A DNA stretch of 64,000 bases from Erinaceus europaeus (lineage: Eukaryota; Chordata; Mammalia; Eulipotyphla; Erinaceidae), in contig NC_080166.1 of NCBI RefSeq assembly GCF_950295315.1, positions 96,539,141 through 96,603,140 of the forward strand. The letters run 5' to 3'. The notes beneath the pieces were generated by a model. It saw nothing but the letters and a program-made list of their open reading frames with translations, was not told the origin of the DNA and did not search any database. The translations under genes and the position numbers were made by a program. Positions 9,761 to 20,149 of this stretch are shown here, piece after piece (the stretch's first letter is position 1; each line of letters begins with the position of its first letter).

Positions 9761-11334
9761 ATAATGGTTACTAGAAGGAAAGAGAGATGGCAGGGAGCTG
9801 GAGAAGTTTGTAAACCAGGATAAAGAGGACAAGTATGTTGATTTTCACATGGAACTTATATAATGTTATAATACAGTGATGCAACAATAAAAGAAATAAA
9901 GCAAACGAGTGAGAGACTACTTAAGATTTTCATTTGTTTTCCCTAAATCATCTTATGAAGTGCTCCTCAGTCCAGTACATGGCCATTAGGTAAGTCCCTT
10001 AACATTTTTATGTTTCTCTGAATTCCCCTGTAGATGGAGGTGACAATCATATCTGGCAAGGAGCACATGAAGTCTTGTATGTGGAAGTTTCTTGTAAAGT
10101 GCTGATTGCTTGAAGCCACTCACTGTGGCAGTGAGAAGACTGTCAATTGCAAAATAGGGAAAGGACAACTGGAAGGTGCAGGAGAGTTTTAACAATCTGA
10201 GGAAGGGAAGGAAAGTTATAAGGTGTGCAGCTATGAGTACAGCCTCCTGGGCAGAAACTGGAAATGCACTTTTAACTCTGTGTAGGAAACCCTGGGTTTC
10301 CTCCTTGGCCTCCTGAAGAGGTGAAAGCTTCCCTTTAGTGGCACTCACAGAAGAACCATATCAATGCCCTCTTCAGTTTATTAATCTGACTTCAGTCATA
10401 AATCCATATTCCAACAAGGAAGAGGCACTTTGTTGATGAAATCAATGTTGACAGAATCATCATCAAACCAGTTGATGTTAATCTTACTTAAACCAGGAGG
10501 TGACCATAAAACTGGAGAAAGTAGGGTACAGGTGACTAGATATCTATGATGAAAAGTAACGTTCTTCTAATCTCTTGAGTTGCTGTCAGATTATTTTTCA
10601 AACTGAAGAATCTTCATAATATCCAGTATCGAGATACCTCAAGGACACAGACCTTGATCTGGAAGTTCCCTGGGACTTGACCAGAAATATTGAGAGTTTC
10701 AGAGAAATTAAATCAAATATTAATGGTAAGCATCTAGCTTTTCTCATTTTCTGTAGTTACTAAATCGTTTTAAAGAGTTCTGGTCTAGAGTAGTTAATTC
10801 TATAATAGACAATACAACATACATTTAATTTTCATCATAGTAAGTATCTATATAAGATAAATCTGTTCATCTATATATTTTACATTAAACATGAATAAGA
10901 AGAGATCTATAGCAATTTCCATAATCCCTATTCATTAGAATGGGATATGATGAGATGACTTTTATGTATTCTAAAGTCAGTCTAGAAAATCTGTGAAGGT
11001 TTCTAATGTGCAGTATCACTAAAGAAAAAAAAAAGACATGAGAGTATGTGGCTATTTTAACTGCATTAAATGTGACCTTCCTCTAAGTATTTGATTTCAG
11101 GTGGCTTGTAACTTATCATGTGGTTCTTCAGAAATAATTTTGCTACAAACAGGAAAGAACTTTCTGCAGATCGCCATATATTAGTGAAACACACAGTGAG
11201 AGAAAAATCTAATGTAATGTAAGTGAATTGTCCTGAAAATACTAAAAGCTATTTTTAACTCATTTTGTTAACTAGTTCTGTGTGCACAAAATTAAGTGAT
11301 TATAGGATTGCCTTTGGTTAAGACTATAGAACTT
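9761..11334. other. No gene or recognised repeat
   Basis: About 1.6 kb of unique-looking sequence. A 120-codon minus-strand open frame (10348-9986) has no recognised domain or coding bias that I can see. Confidence 0.5.
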
Positions 11335-11501
11335 TATAGAGATTTAAGAGATCTTTGATCAAGCAAGTCCATTTCTAGATCTATATCCAAAAAGATATCT
11401 GCACCCTTAAGTTCATAATATTCATGGCAAAGTATTTACAACAGCTGAGACATGGAAATGGCCTACATGTCCATCAATTGACATGAGTTGTGATATACAT
11501 A

Positions 11502-11540
<39 letters not shown>

Positions 11541-11930
11541 CCATAGTGGACAATCATTCAACCATAAGAATTAGGAAATCCTACCGTTTGTAACAATAAA
11601 AGTGGTCAATGAGGTCATTACAATAAGTGGAGTCAACTGGACTAAGAAAGGCGACATGATCTCACTCATATATGGAATTAAATACCAAAACCAAACATCT
11701 CACAAAGAAACAGATCAGACTTGTGGCTTCTAGAAGTGGAGAGTAGAGGAAGAAGAAATTGGAAGAAGGTGAGTTAAGAGGTTACACATATGCAGTGTGT
11801 GTGTGTGTTTGTGCATGTGCATTCTTTTATGGCATAAGTGAGTACTAAGGATATAATGCACAGTACATAGCTTTATGGAATACAGAATTTGCTACAGTAA
11901 GAAAATCCTTAGATTTCTCATCACAAGGGA
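11335..11930 (+). repeat. Old LINE-1 3' end (L1M-like) with internal (CA)n
   Basis: Follows the LINE-1 3' UTR order: CATGGAAATGGCCTACATGTC with CATCAATTGACATGAG, then TATATATACACAC expanded into (CA)n at 11510-11540, ACATGATCTCACTCATATAT, and finally a decayed TTAGATTTCTCATCACAA end. Confidence 0.75.
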
Positions 11931-11967
11931 CATATTTATTACTGTTATTATTATCATAGTATTTATT

Positions 11968-12269
11968 TTATTTTTTTAAAGGAAAGATGATTTTTTTATA
12001 TTTATTTATTTATTCCCTTTTGTTGCCTTAGTTGTCTTCTTGTTGTAGTTACTATTATTGTTGTCATTGTTGGATAGGACAGAGAGAAATGGAGAGAGGA
12101 GGGGAAGACAGAGGGGGAGAGAAAGACAGACACCTGCAGACCTGCTTCACCACTTGTGAAGCTACTCCCCTGCAGGTGGGGAGCGAGGGGCTCGAACCAG
12201 GATCCTTATGTCGGTCCTTGCGCTTTGTGCCACATGTGCTTAATCCGCTGCACTACCACCCGACTCCCC
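11968..12269 (-). repeat. SINE-a copy with 16-bp TSD
   Basis: Flanked by the exact 16-bp direct repeat TATCATAGTATTTATT at 11952-11967 and 12270-12285. Internally it shows TTCCCTTTTGTTGCC, TTGGATAGGACAGAGAG, box B GCTCGAACC and a head ending CTACCACCCGACTCCC. It looks complete and fairly young. Confidence 0.93.
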
Positions 12270-12299
12270 TATCATAGTATTTATTACTACTACTATTAT

Positions 12300-12482
12300 T
12301 ACAGATCTAGGGCCTTATGAATTTGCAATTTTACTGCTCCTGGAGGGTGCCTTTCCTTTCAGAGAGAATGAGAACAAGAGACACCATAAGACCCTTGTAC
12401 CTCAGCACTTCCCATATGGTGCTGGTGTTCAAACAAGGTTGGTGGACCCATGCCCTACCCAGTGACTATCTCTCTGGTTGGG
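12300..12482 (-). repeat. SINE-e copy
   Basis: ACTGCTCCTGGAGGGTGCC, GAGACACCATAAGACCC, CCCATATGGTGCTGGTGTTC and the end TACCCAGTGACTATCTCTCT follow SINE-e order on the minus strand. Confidence 0.65.
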
Positions 12483-13505
12483 GAACTTCTTTTTTCCCCT
12501 TCTTCTTCTTTCTTGTCTTTTTATTGTATTTCTATGAGAAGGTAAATGTTAGCTGAACCTCCTGTGGTAATCATGCCACAATATGTGTTAATAAAAAAGC
12601 CATGATGTAAGCTTTGATATTACACAGTGATGTATGACAATTGTTTTTTACTATAATTGGAAAAAAGGACCCTTGAGAGTTTATGTTTTCCTTTTTGGTA
12701 AAAAAAAAAAATGGAATGTACTGATTTTTTGCCATCCTCAGTTTTGCAGTTTGTTGGTTTTATTTTGTTTTTGTTTGTGCAGACACTGCCAAAGTCCACT
12801 CTCTCTGTCTCATATCAATTGAACATTCTTTTAGGTTCTCTTACTACAGCAAACATTTTACTAAATAGTTAAGATTTAAAGCTACTTCTTCTACTAAGCT
12901 CTTTTGAAGAATATGATTCAGAGAAAACCAAGTGCTGTTATAAATCTTATCTTAAAGTGAGTACCCTGATGCTTTATTTAACATGTGTTCATAAACATTT
13001 CTAGAAAGAGCTTAGAAAATGACATTTAATTTTACTGAACCAATGCCTAGGGGACTACTTATTAGCTTCTATTTACAGAAGAACCTACTCAGTCAGTTTT
13101 CCAACAGTCCTTGAAGGGTTATAATGTGTGTGGTATTAAGAGAGATGTAGAGGACTAATAAGATATCCAGTCCTACGAGATTAGAATGAATGCTGAATGA
13201 TAAAGAGAGAGAAATGCAGTTCACACATTTTCTTGTTCATTATTTGTTTTTAAAGGTAACTTATTTAATATGTTCAATGATTTCACTCATCCTTTCCTTA
13301 AATATTTGTCTTATGTCACTTAGCCATAAGCAGAAAGAAGCCCTCCAAGCATTAAACACCAGAAAGTTCTTTTGCTGTCAGTAACGCTAGGGGAAAAAGG
13401 AAGAACATAATGCTTGTTTTGCCAGAATCACATCTATTTGTTAAGTTGCTGCTTGTTTGTGTATAGGAACTATAGAGGGAAACATAGTGTTTTCAATATG
13501 TTTTA
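12483..13505. other. No gene or recognised repeat
   Basis: About 1 kb, AT-rich, with short T-rich runs. Nothing is recognised. Confidence 0.55.
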
Positions 13506-13780
13506 AATGTTTATTTATTTATTCCCTTTTGTTGCCCTTGTTGATTTATTGTTGTAGATAATATTGATGTCGTCATTATTAGGTAGGGCAGAGAGAAATG
13601 GAGAGAGGAGGGGAAGAGAGAGAGGGGGAGAGAAAGATAGACACCTGCAGACCTGCTTTACCACCTGTGAAGCAACTCCCCTGCAGGTGGGGACCCAGGG
13701 GCTCGAACCGGGATCCTTATGCCCGTCCTTGGGCTTTGCGCCACCTGTGCTTAACCCGCTGCACTACTGCCCCACTCCCT
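13506..13780 (-). repeat. SINE-a copy, minus strand
   Basis: TTATTCCCTTTTGTTGCCCT tail, GCAGAGAGAAATGGAGAGAG body, box B GGCTCGAACCGGGATCC, and a head ending CACTACTGCCCCACTCCC. Confidence 0.9.
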
Positions 13781-13803
13781 CAATCTTTTAAAGTCAACTT
13801 GAG

Positions 13804-13893
13804 TAGAGACCAGGTAGTGGTACACTCAGTAGAACAGAGTGATGAAATCATGCAGGTAGCAAACTCCAGAGATAAACTTTGTGGCAAAAATTA
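13804..13893 (+). repeat. Possible internally deleted SINE
   Basis: A head-like GACCAGGTAGTGGTACACTC is followed closely by a tail-like CCAGAGATAAACTTTGTGGC, which resembles the SINE-b end. It may be a SINE lacking its centre, or chance similarity. Confidence 0.3.
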
Positions 13894-14050
13894 TAAATAT
13901 GATGTCAACTTGAGCATATGTATATAAAACACATAATTTCCCACATGTAGATGTGGTGTTCAGAAATACAGTACAATTTCCAGAGCTCTCTCCTACTCTA
14001 CCGTTTCATCTGTTCATAGTTGGAACTTCAGCATCTGTACATTATACACT
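13894..14050. other. No gene or recognised repeat
   Basis: Short unique-looking stretch. Confidence 0.5.
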
Positions 14051-14054
14051 TAAA

Positions 14055-14130
14055 GTTGTCCCTTGAACAATACACAGTTTAAGGGGCTCCAACCATGAAC
14101 AGTATGAAATTCATGTGTAATTACCAACTT
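14055..14130. repeat. Possible DNA-transposon remnant
   Basis: GTCCCTTGAACAATACACAG resembles the terminal part of the mammalian MER2/Tigger group (CCCTTGAACAACAC). A loose counterpart, TTCCAGGGTCAACTTCACT, lies near 14370. Weak evidence only. Confidence 0.3.
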
Positions 14131-16679
14131 CCCTACAAGATCACAGTCATCTTTTGTTTTCTTCAGGGATTGTATTTTGTCTCTACCCTATCCAAAGGCT
14201 ACTCAGGAAGCTCAAGTCCCTTATAACATTCCTTTATATAATGGTCCCCTTTTTTTTCTGCATCCAAGGATGTAACCAAATGACAATGTATGTTGCTTAA
14301 ATTATTGGCTTTCTAATTGTGCATAATTCACAAAGATAAAAATAACCATGTACACGACAAATATTCCAGGGTCAACTTCACTGTTACCATAGTCTACATA
14401 GCAATGAAGTATGACCATTCATTTTTTTTTTTTTTGCACAATCTGCCATCACCAATGAATTATAAACTTCTTTCATATTTTTTAAAGTGAAGTAATATTT
14501 CATGATAGATAGATAACATTATGCAACATTCAGGTGTGCAGCACTGAAAGTCAACATGTGTCCATACCCCATCAAGTTCACCACTGAAAGTTCAATTTCT
14601 ATTTAGCCAATAGGAGGTGCCTCACTTTGCTCAGTCCTCGTAGCATCCACAGAATGACAGCCTTTGCTGTTATAGGCTGCAGGGTGGCCTACATCATGGT
14701 GCTTTTAATTTTACAACTATTGGGTGGTCATAATAGGTGAGATAGAACTAAAGGATGTCTGGGAGAAGACTGGCCAGGTCAAATCTAACTTTTCACTCCA
14801 CTTTTACAACACCACTCATCTTTTCCTGTGTAGTATGTAGCCATAAAACCTAGTGGCTTCAAACAAGCAATCCCTCATTTGTTCATGATTCTAGGAATGA
14901 GTGCTTCTCAGCTAGACACAGATGATAGGCTCTGTTGGAATCATCTGAGATAATTCATGTGGAACAGACATTTAGTAGCACAAATCTTGGACTAAGAGAG
15001 CTGAGTAGGTTTTGAACGCATAACTGGTAGATGGCTGGCTGATAGAACAACTGAGTTATTCTTCCTTAGCACATCCAGTTGTCAGGGTAGTTTGTTTGTT
15101 TGTTTATTTGTCTTGTCTCCAGATGGCAATATTCTATCAAAGTCAGAAAGAAAGATCCAAGACCTCTTGATGTTTCAGATGAGAAGTCCTAGGGCACCAC
15201 AGTCACAACATCCTACTAGTCAAAGCAAGATACCGGGTCATCTTTATAAAACAGGATTGGAAAATAGAGCCCTCTTCTCCAGAGAATCTATAAATTATTT
15301 ATGATCAATCATAATCTTCCAAATATTATCTGCTAAAAAGAGAAATCTAGAGTATACTACAATTATTTAGTAATTATATTGCTATTACTTTAATATTCCA
15401 CAAATATTAATAATTGCAGTAGTTATTACAAATGTGAGTAATATGAGCTATCTTTTTAAATGGTGCTATTATTTTTCTTTTTATATGACAGAAACAATGT
15501 TACAACTTTCTTCTCTTGGTAAGGGCTTAGAGTGTGAGGCATTTTTCTGAAATGCATTGCATGCAGTAATATATTTTGTTCCTGTGTAGAAACCTGTGAA
15601 ACCGAATGAGAATTATCTAGGCCTGAACGGAAATGGAAATGGAAAAATTTAGGCTATTTACTCTTTCTAATAGCTGAGTAACATGGCAATGGTATAACAC
15701 CAGTCATTTCAGAAGTAAGAGAAGCAACAGCATTTTCATCTCTTGTTCTCAGTCATACCTCTCTGCCCCATGAGCATTTCTGGAACTCTAATACAAAAGA
15801 AAAATATGCTATGGAGAGAAAACATGGCATGTCTGTTTACTTTACTCGATACCAGCTTCTTCTTCAAAAGTATACCTCATTCTTATTACCATTCAAAATA
15901 AATATTTACTTTGCATAAGTGTTATCTCCTCCTCTCTTCTGTTTCTGCCTAGGTCTTGAACAGAGTGACACATTATAAGCATTTGTACTGTACTTCCCTG
16001 ATGGTTCAGAATACTCTTTTGTGTCAGCTCACTGAAATGGGAACCTGGTATTTTTACATTATTGCTTGTCCAATTGTCATTGATGATAATGGACTACAGT
16101 TAAGACCCTTTTAGACACAGAAAATAATGCAGAGTTCCACTGTGTGTTGACCTCATTTTGCCAAGGTTAGTCCTATCATGCTGGTCAAGGATACCATGTT
16201 GGCTCTGAATTGTTCTGGGAGTTACCTTTGTAGCTATGCAAGGTTATCAGTCTAACAGGTTCACAGCTACACTTGACCTTCCTTAGAACACTGTGAGTTT
16301 CTTCAGAATAGATCATCTTTTTTTGTGACCTCTGAAGGTCTCTGGTAGATGAACTCATTTGATTTTCAAGAAAGCCTAAAGATCAGTTACAAACACTGCT
16401 CCTTTGGTAGTATGTGAGTTGGGGGAGCAGGGAGTAAGAAAAACCCTGGAAGTGTTGCCTTGGGACTGTAAAGTGAACCATCAGTAAGGAAGACAAAATT
16501 GACTATGTGCCATCTGAAACGATGTCAGGGATGACACTGATACAATGTTTCCTGATGCTGGCAATAGATCAGAATGGTACCAAAGGGCTGAACATGAACC
16601 AGATTTGATGTGTCAGTGGGTTGCTCCTATTTTGACAACAACTTGGTGAAGCTGTCACATCTGTTGAAATTCTGTGTGA
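14131..16679. other. Mostly unique, possibly old repeats
   Basis: No gene is seen. 14520-14640 vaguely resembles a reversed old LINE-1 3' UTR, and 14830-14960 (CCTAGTGGCTTCAAACAAGC) vaguely resembles an old interspersed repeat. The rest, including an AT-rich part at 15330-15490, is not recognised. Confidence 0.45.
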
Positions 16680-17160
16680 AAATTAGCTGTAGCAAAGAAC
16701 ACCAAACAGTCTGATTTTTTTTCATGTATTGTGTACACTGAGACTTTCCTGCACTGAGTCATCAGCCACCAGAAACAATGAAATGTCACAACAACTCAAA
16801 GGTACCATCTGTGTAAGGGATATGCTCCAAAGACAAATTGAGATAATTTAGTGCAGCTATTTTTTTTTCTATATGGCCACTAATTAAAAATCATAGCACT
16901 TCAAATCTTCTTTGAACTGTTATTACCGCACCAGTATCGGAAAACTGCAATTAAAATGCTTTGCATTGATAACATCTGCTAAAACCATAGATGATGTTTA
17001 TTTAAGCAGCTTCTTTTGGGAATTGCTGACATTTGAAAATACTGAAGATATTTATATCACCTGTGTCCCCTTCCCACCTGGTGTTTACAGAATTTTCCCA
17101 TCAGAGACTAAACTATTGAAGACCACACTTTCATTTGAAAATCACAAATAAAATTTGAAA
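16680..17160. other. Possible conserved noncoding stretch
   Basis: Repeat-free and rich in homeodomain/POU-type words: CACTAATTAAAAATC, CTTTGCATTGATAAC and GCAATTAAAATG. Low-complexity runs are few. An open frame of 79 codons (16912-17151) lies inside but has no recognised domain. Conservation is inferred from texture only. Confidence 0.3.
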
Positions 17161-17304
17161 AGCAGTTATTTGGAGGTTGTTTTGTTTTTTTGCCTCTAGT
17201 AGCTAGAACATATGAGGTCATTATAGAGAGAAAAATCAAAACCACAAAACCCTTTACAAAGGTATTTTCTCTACGGCTCATGAGCTGACTTATTTAGTGG
17301 TGAT

Positions 17305-17402
17305 CTTGGATAACCTATAAGATTAGGGATAAGTTTATAATAAAAGCATTTTACTAATTATAAAATTAGTATAAGATTGGTAAAAATCTAAAATTAAGTT
17401 GA
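17305..17402 (+). repeat. Source-like copy of a local 99-bp duplication
   Basis: Runs from CTTGGATAACCTATAAG to AAATTAAGTTGA. It is matched at 18690-18788 with about eight differences and one extra base. Here it lies in otherwise unique sequence, so this is the likelier original. Confidence 0.85.
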
Positions 17403-17403
17403 A

Positions 17404-17571
17404 GATGAAAAAATTGGGAGCAAGTATTTCTCTCTCTCAGAGACAAAGAGAGAGAGAGAAAGAGAGACCACAGTACCAAAGCTTCCTTCAGTGTGATAGG
17501 GGCTGGGCTCAAACTTGTGTTGTGCACAGAGCAAAGCAGTGCACTGTCCAAGTGAGCTATTTTTACCAGCC
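17404..17571 (-). repeat. SINE-e copy
   Basis: CT/GA body (CTCTCTCTCAGAGACAAAG), ACCACAGTACCAAAGCTTCC, box-B-like GGGCTCAAACTTG and the head end GTGCACTGTCCAAGTGAGCT. Confidence 0.75.
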
Positions 17572-17729
17572 CTTTCCTTTCTTTTTTGATAGACAGAGAG
17601 GAAAGATATCTGCAGTTCTGCTCCACCACTTGTAAAGCTTCCCCCTTGTAGCTAGGGACCAGAGCCATGAACACAAGTCCTCATGCATGACAATACATGC
17701 ACTCCATGGGGTGAGCCACCACTCCAGTC
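17572..17729 (-). repeat. SINE-c copy, shortened
   Basis: GATAGACAGAGAGGAAAGA, CTGCAGTTCTGCTCCACCAC, AAAGCTTCCCCCTTGTAGC and a diverged head with GGGGTGAGCCACCACTCC. Part of the body is missing. Confidence 0.6.
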
Positions 17730-17734
17730 CTTAC

Positions 17735-17975
17735 ATTATTTTTTTCTGCAGTGTTAGGGAGTCAACCAAGAGCTACGCACATGCATGCTGTTCTGTAGTG
17801 GTCTCCTGAGCTCAAAGTTAAAAGTCTGTATATTTAGAGAGGGAGATACAACCAAAGCATAGTTTTGCTATCCTTGGAGTTTCCTTAATGCTCCCACATG
17901 GAGCTAGGGATTGGCCAAGGGCCTCATTCATGATGAGGGATGCATTCTACCTGTTGAGCATTCTCCTGATTCCTG
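17735..17975 (-). repeat. Two SINE-e fragments
   Basis: About 17735-17815 (AGGGAGTCAACCAAGAGC ... GGTCTCCTGAGC) and 17840-17975 (GGAGCTAGGGATTGGCC ... CTACCTGTTGAGCATTCTC) each resemble the head-proximal half of a minus-strand SINE-e. Confidence 0.45.
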
Positions 17976-18005
17976 TTTTTGTAATTTCAAAGAGATCTAT
18001 AGAAT

Positions 18006-18120
18006 GGAGGGGGAATAGCATAATGGTCATGTATAATGGTCCATGCCTGAAACTTCAAGGTCCCAGGTTCAATCCCCAGCACTACCATAAGCCAGAGTTG
18101 TACAGTGCTCTGGCGAGAGA
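18006..18120 (+). repeat. SINE-d copy
   Basis: AATAGCATAATGGTCATGTA, box B AGGTTCAATCCCC, CATAAGCCAGAG and ACAGTGCTCTGG, cut before the CT tail. Confidence 0.75.
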
Positions 18121-18140
18121 GGGCGGGGGAGATCTGTTTT

Positions 18141-18345
18141 TCTTTCTTTCTTTTTATTATTTTTTCGTCACGTTCAGGGATTCATCAGTCTTGGCTGGCA
18201 TTTTCAGATAGAGACACAGAGACACACAGACGGAGATGGATGGAAAGACATCACAGTACCAAAGCCTCCCACCATGTGGTAGGAGTCAGACTGGAACCTG
18301 GATAGCACATATGCCAAAACTGCACTACCCAAGTGAGCCACCTCA
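18141..18345 (-). repeat. SINE-e copy
   Basis: ATAGAGACACAGAGACACAC, CACAGTACCAAAGCCTCCC, box-B-like CTGGAACCTGG and a head end CACTACCCAAGTGAGCCACC. A second, plus-strand SINE-e head fragment may follow at 18350-18425. Confidence 0.65.
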
Positions 18346-18689
18346 AGCTGTCAAAATAGCTCATCTGGATAGTATGCTGCCTGAGGCAATATATCTCTTA
18401 CAGACATGTCACAGAACAACCCTCACCCCCACATGAGGAAGCTGGTTACTTTAATAGCTCTGACAACCTAATACCTCCTATCTAGTACTATGACTGACAC
18501 ATAGTCCATTTAACCCAACAAATACTATTTGCACGCAGATGTACTTTCATCTTCTAGTCATTTTCTGTCCAAAGAGCAAAGAAGAGGGCTGGGGAGACAG
18601 CATAAAGGTTCTGCAAAATACTTTCATGCCTGAGGCTCTGAAGTCCCAGGTAAAGTCCCCAGCACCATTAACAAGAGCTGAGCAGTACT

Positions 18690-18788
18690 CTTGGATAACC
18701 TAGAAGATTAGGGATAAGTTTATAATAAAAGTATCTGACTAATTATAAAAGTAGTATAAGGTTGGTAAGAATCTAAAAATCAAGTTGA
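18690..18788 (+). repeat. Second copy of the local 99-bp duplication
   Basis: CTTGGATAACCTAGAAG to AAATCAAGTTGA, about 91% identical to 17305-17402 by hand alignment. It sits inside a SINE-d, so the SINE was present before the copy arrived. Confidence 0.85.
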
Positions 18789-18935
18789 GTTCTGTGGTTA
18801 TCTTTCTTTCTCTCTCTCTGTCTTCCCTTCCTCTCTCAATTTCTCTCTGTCCTATACAAAAAAGGGAAAAAATGAATACCAGGAGCAGTGGATTTGTAGT
18901 GCCAGCACTAAGCACCACTGATAACCCTGGGGGAG

Positions 18936-18990
18936 GAAAAGAAAAAAAAGAAAAAGGAAGGAAAGGAGGGAGGGAGGGAGAGGTGGGAGT
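18936..18990. repeat. Purine-rich simple repeat
   Basis: AAAAG, GGAA and GGGA units that continue the A-rich tail of the nested SINE-b half. Confidence 0.85.
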
Positions 18991-19084
18991 GGGGGGGAGG
19001 AATGTAAACAGGATGTAAACTCATGATCTCTGTATCACTATATCTTTCTCTCTCCTTAAAATATAATAAAATAAAGAGCAAAGA

Positions 19085-19708
19085 GATAATGCTTCATTAT
19101 AATACATTTTATAGGTCTTCTTAAGTTGACATAAAAAGCACATGTATAATGAATGACTTGTGAGTCCAGGTTTCTACCATGTAGATTCAAATTTTACAGG
19201 GCATGTAAATCCATGTCACCAAACAAGAGACCACTAAGAATAGTGAACACGCATGTAGGCAGTGTTGTTGATTTATGTGATTATTCTTTCATGTATCTAT
19301 TCACTCACACATTTAGGAGAAGCCTTGGGGCATGTAAGCACTGTGGAGAGAGTCTGAGTAGGAATGAATCCAAGATAGAAAAAAAAAATCCCTTATTTGC
19401 CAACCACTATTATTGAATTTCATAACTTGGGGTATAGTCTGCAACACCAGGCTTCATTCCTCTACCAGGGTATTCTTATAGCAAATTAGCTTGGACAAGA
19501 AAGCTATGTAAGATGCTTAGTGCCTAAAGTACTATTTTTAGTTATTGAAGATGAAATATGCCACGTAGCTAACAGGACCTAACTTGGGCTTGATTTTTCA
19601 GCCCTGTTCCTATTTTAGATGAAATGAGATTTCTAACTATATGTTTGCAGAACCTGTGGTCATCAACTACTTTTTAATTATGAAGTCAATGGGGGGGTGG
19701 CGTTGTGG
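19085..19708. other. No gene or recognised repeat
   Basis: Unique-looking sequence. An 87-codon open frame (19153-19416) has no recognised domain. Confidence 0.5.
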
Positions 19709-19915
19709 GGGTGAACCCGGGCAGTGGTGCACTGGGTTAAGCACACATAGTACGAAGCACAAGGACTTGAGCAACGATCCAAGTTTGAGCCCCTAGCTCC
19801 CCACCTGCATGGGGAATGCTTCACAAGCAGTGAAGCAGATCTGCAGGTGTCTTTCTTTCTCCCTCTCTATCTCCTCCTCCTTTCTCAATTTCTCTCTGCC
19901 CTATCCAATAAAAAT
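19709..19915 (+). repeat. SINE-a/b copy, 3' shortened
   Basis: Head CCGGGCAGTGGTGCACTGGG, box B AGTTTGAGCCCC, AGCAGATCTGCAGGTGTCTT and a CT body ending CCTATCCAATAAAAATGG. Neither the a- nor the b-type tail module is present. Confidence 0.8.
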
Positions 19916-20149
19916 GGAGAAAAGGTAGATAACTAGTAGGCATATTTTAGTTATATTCCAAAGGGCCTGTGGAATATAGTAGGTTTTGTTTGTTTGTTTA
20001 TTTTTCTCTTCTTTTATTTTTTCCCTGAGCATGAAATCTGATATGCAGGTGGATTCAAGTTATTGCCTGGGAAGATGATGTCATGGCTGGAAAAAGGAAC
20101 AGAAAACTGGATCAGGGAAGAGAGTAGCTCCCAAATAAGGGAAAGGTGT

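Larger units (their letters stand above)
18587..19072 (+). mobile_element. SINE-d interrupted by a compound insert
   Basis: SINE-d begins at GGCTGGGGAGACAGCATAAA and runs to GAGCAGTACTC (18690). Its tail (CTCTGTATCACTATATC ... TTAAAATATAATAAAATA) resumes near 19019. The repeat AAAGAGCAAAGA at 18571-18582 and 19073-19084 is the probable TSD. The ~330-base interior consists of a copy of the unique segment at 17305-17402 (18690-18788), a headless SINE-b 3' half (about 18789-18935, with CAGGAGCAGTGGATTTG and GATAACCCTGGGGG) and a purine-rich run. Confidence 0.72.

Noticed and set aside
9986..10348. 120-codon minus-strand open frame
   Set aside because: No recognisable family and no sign of coding constraint.
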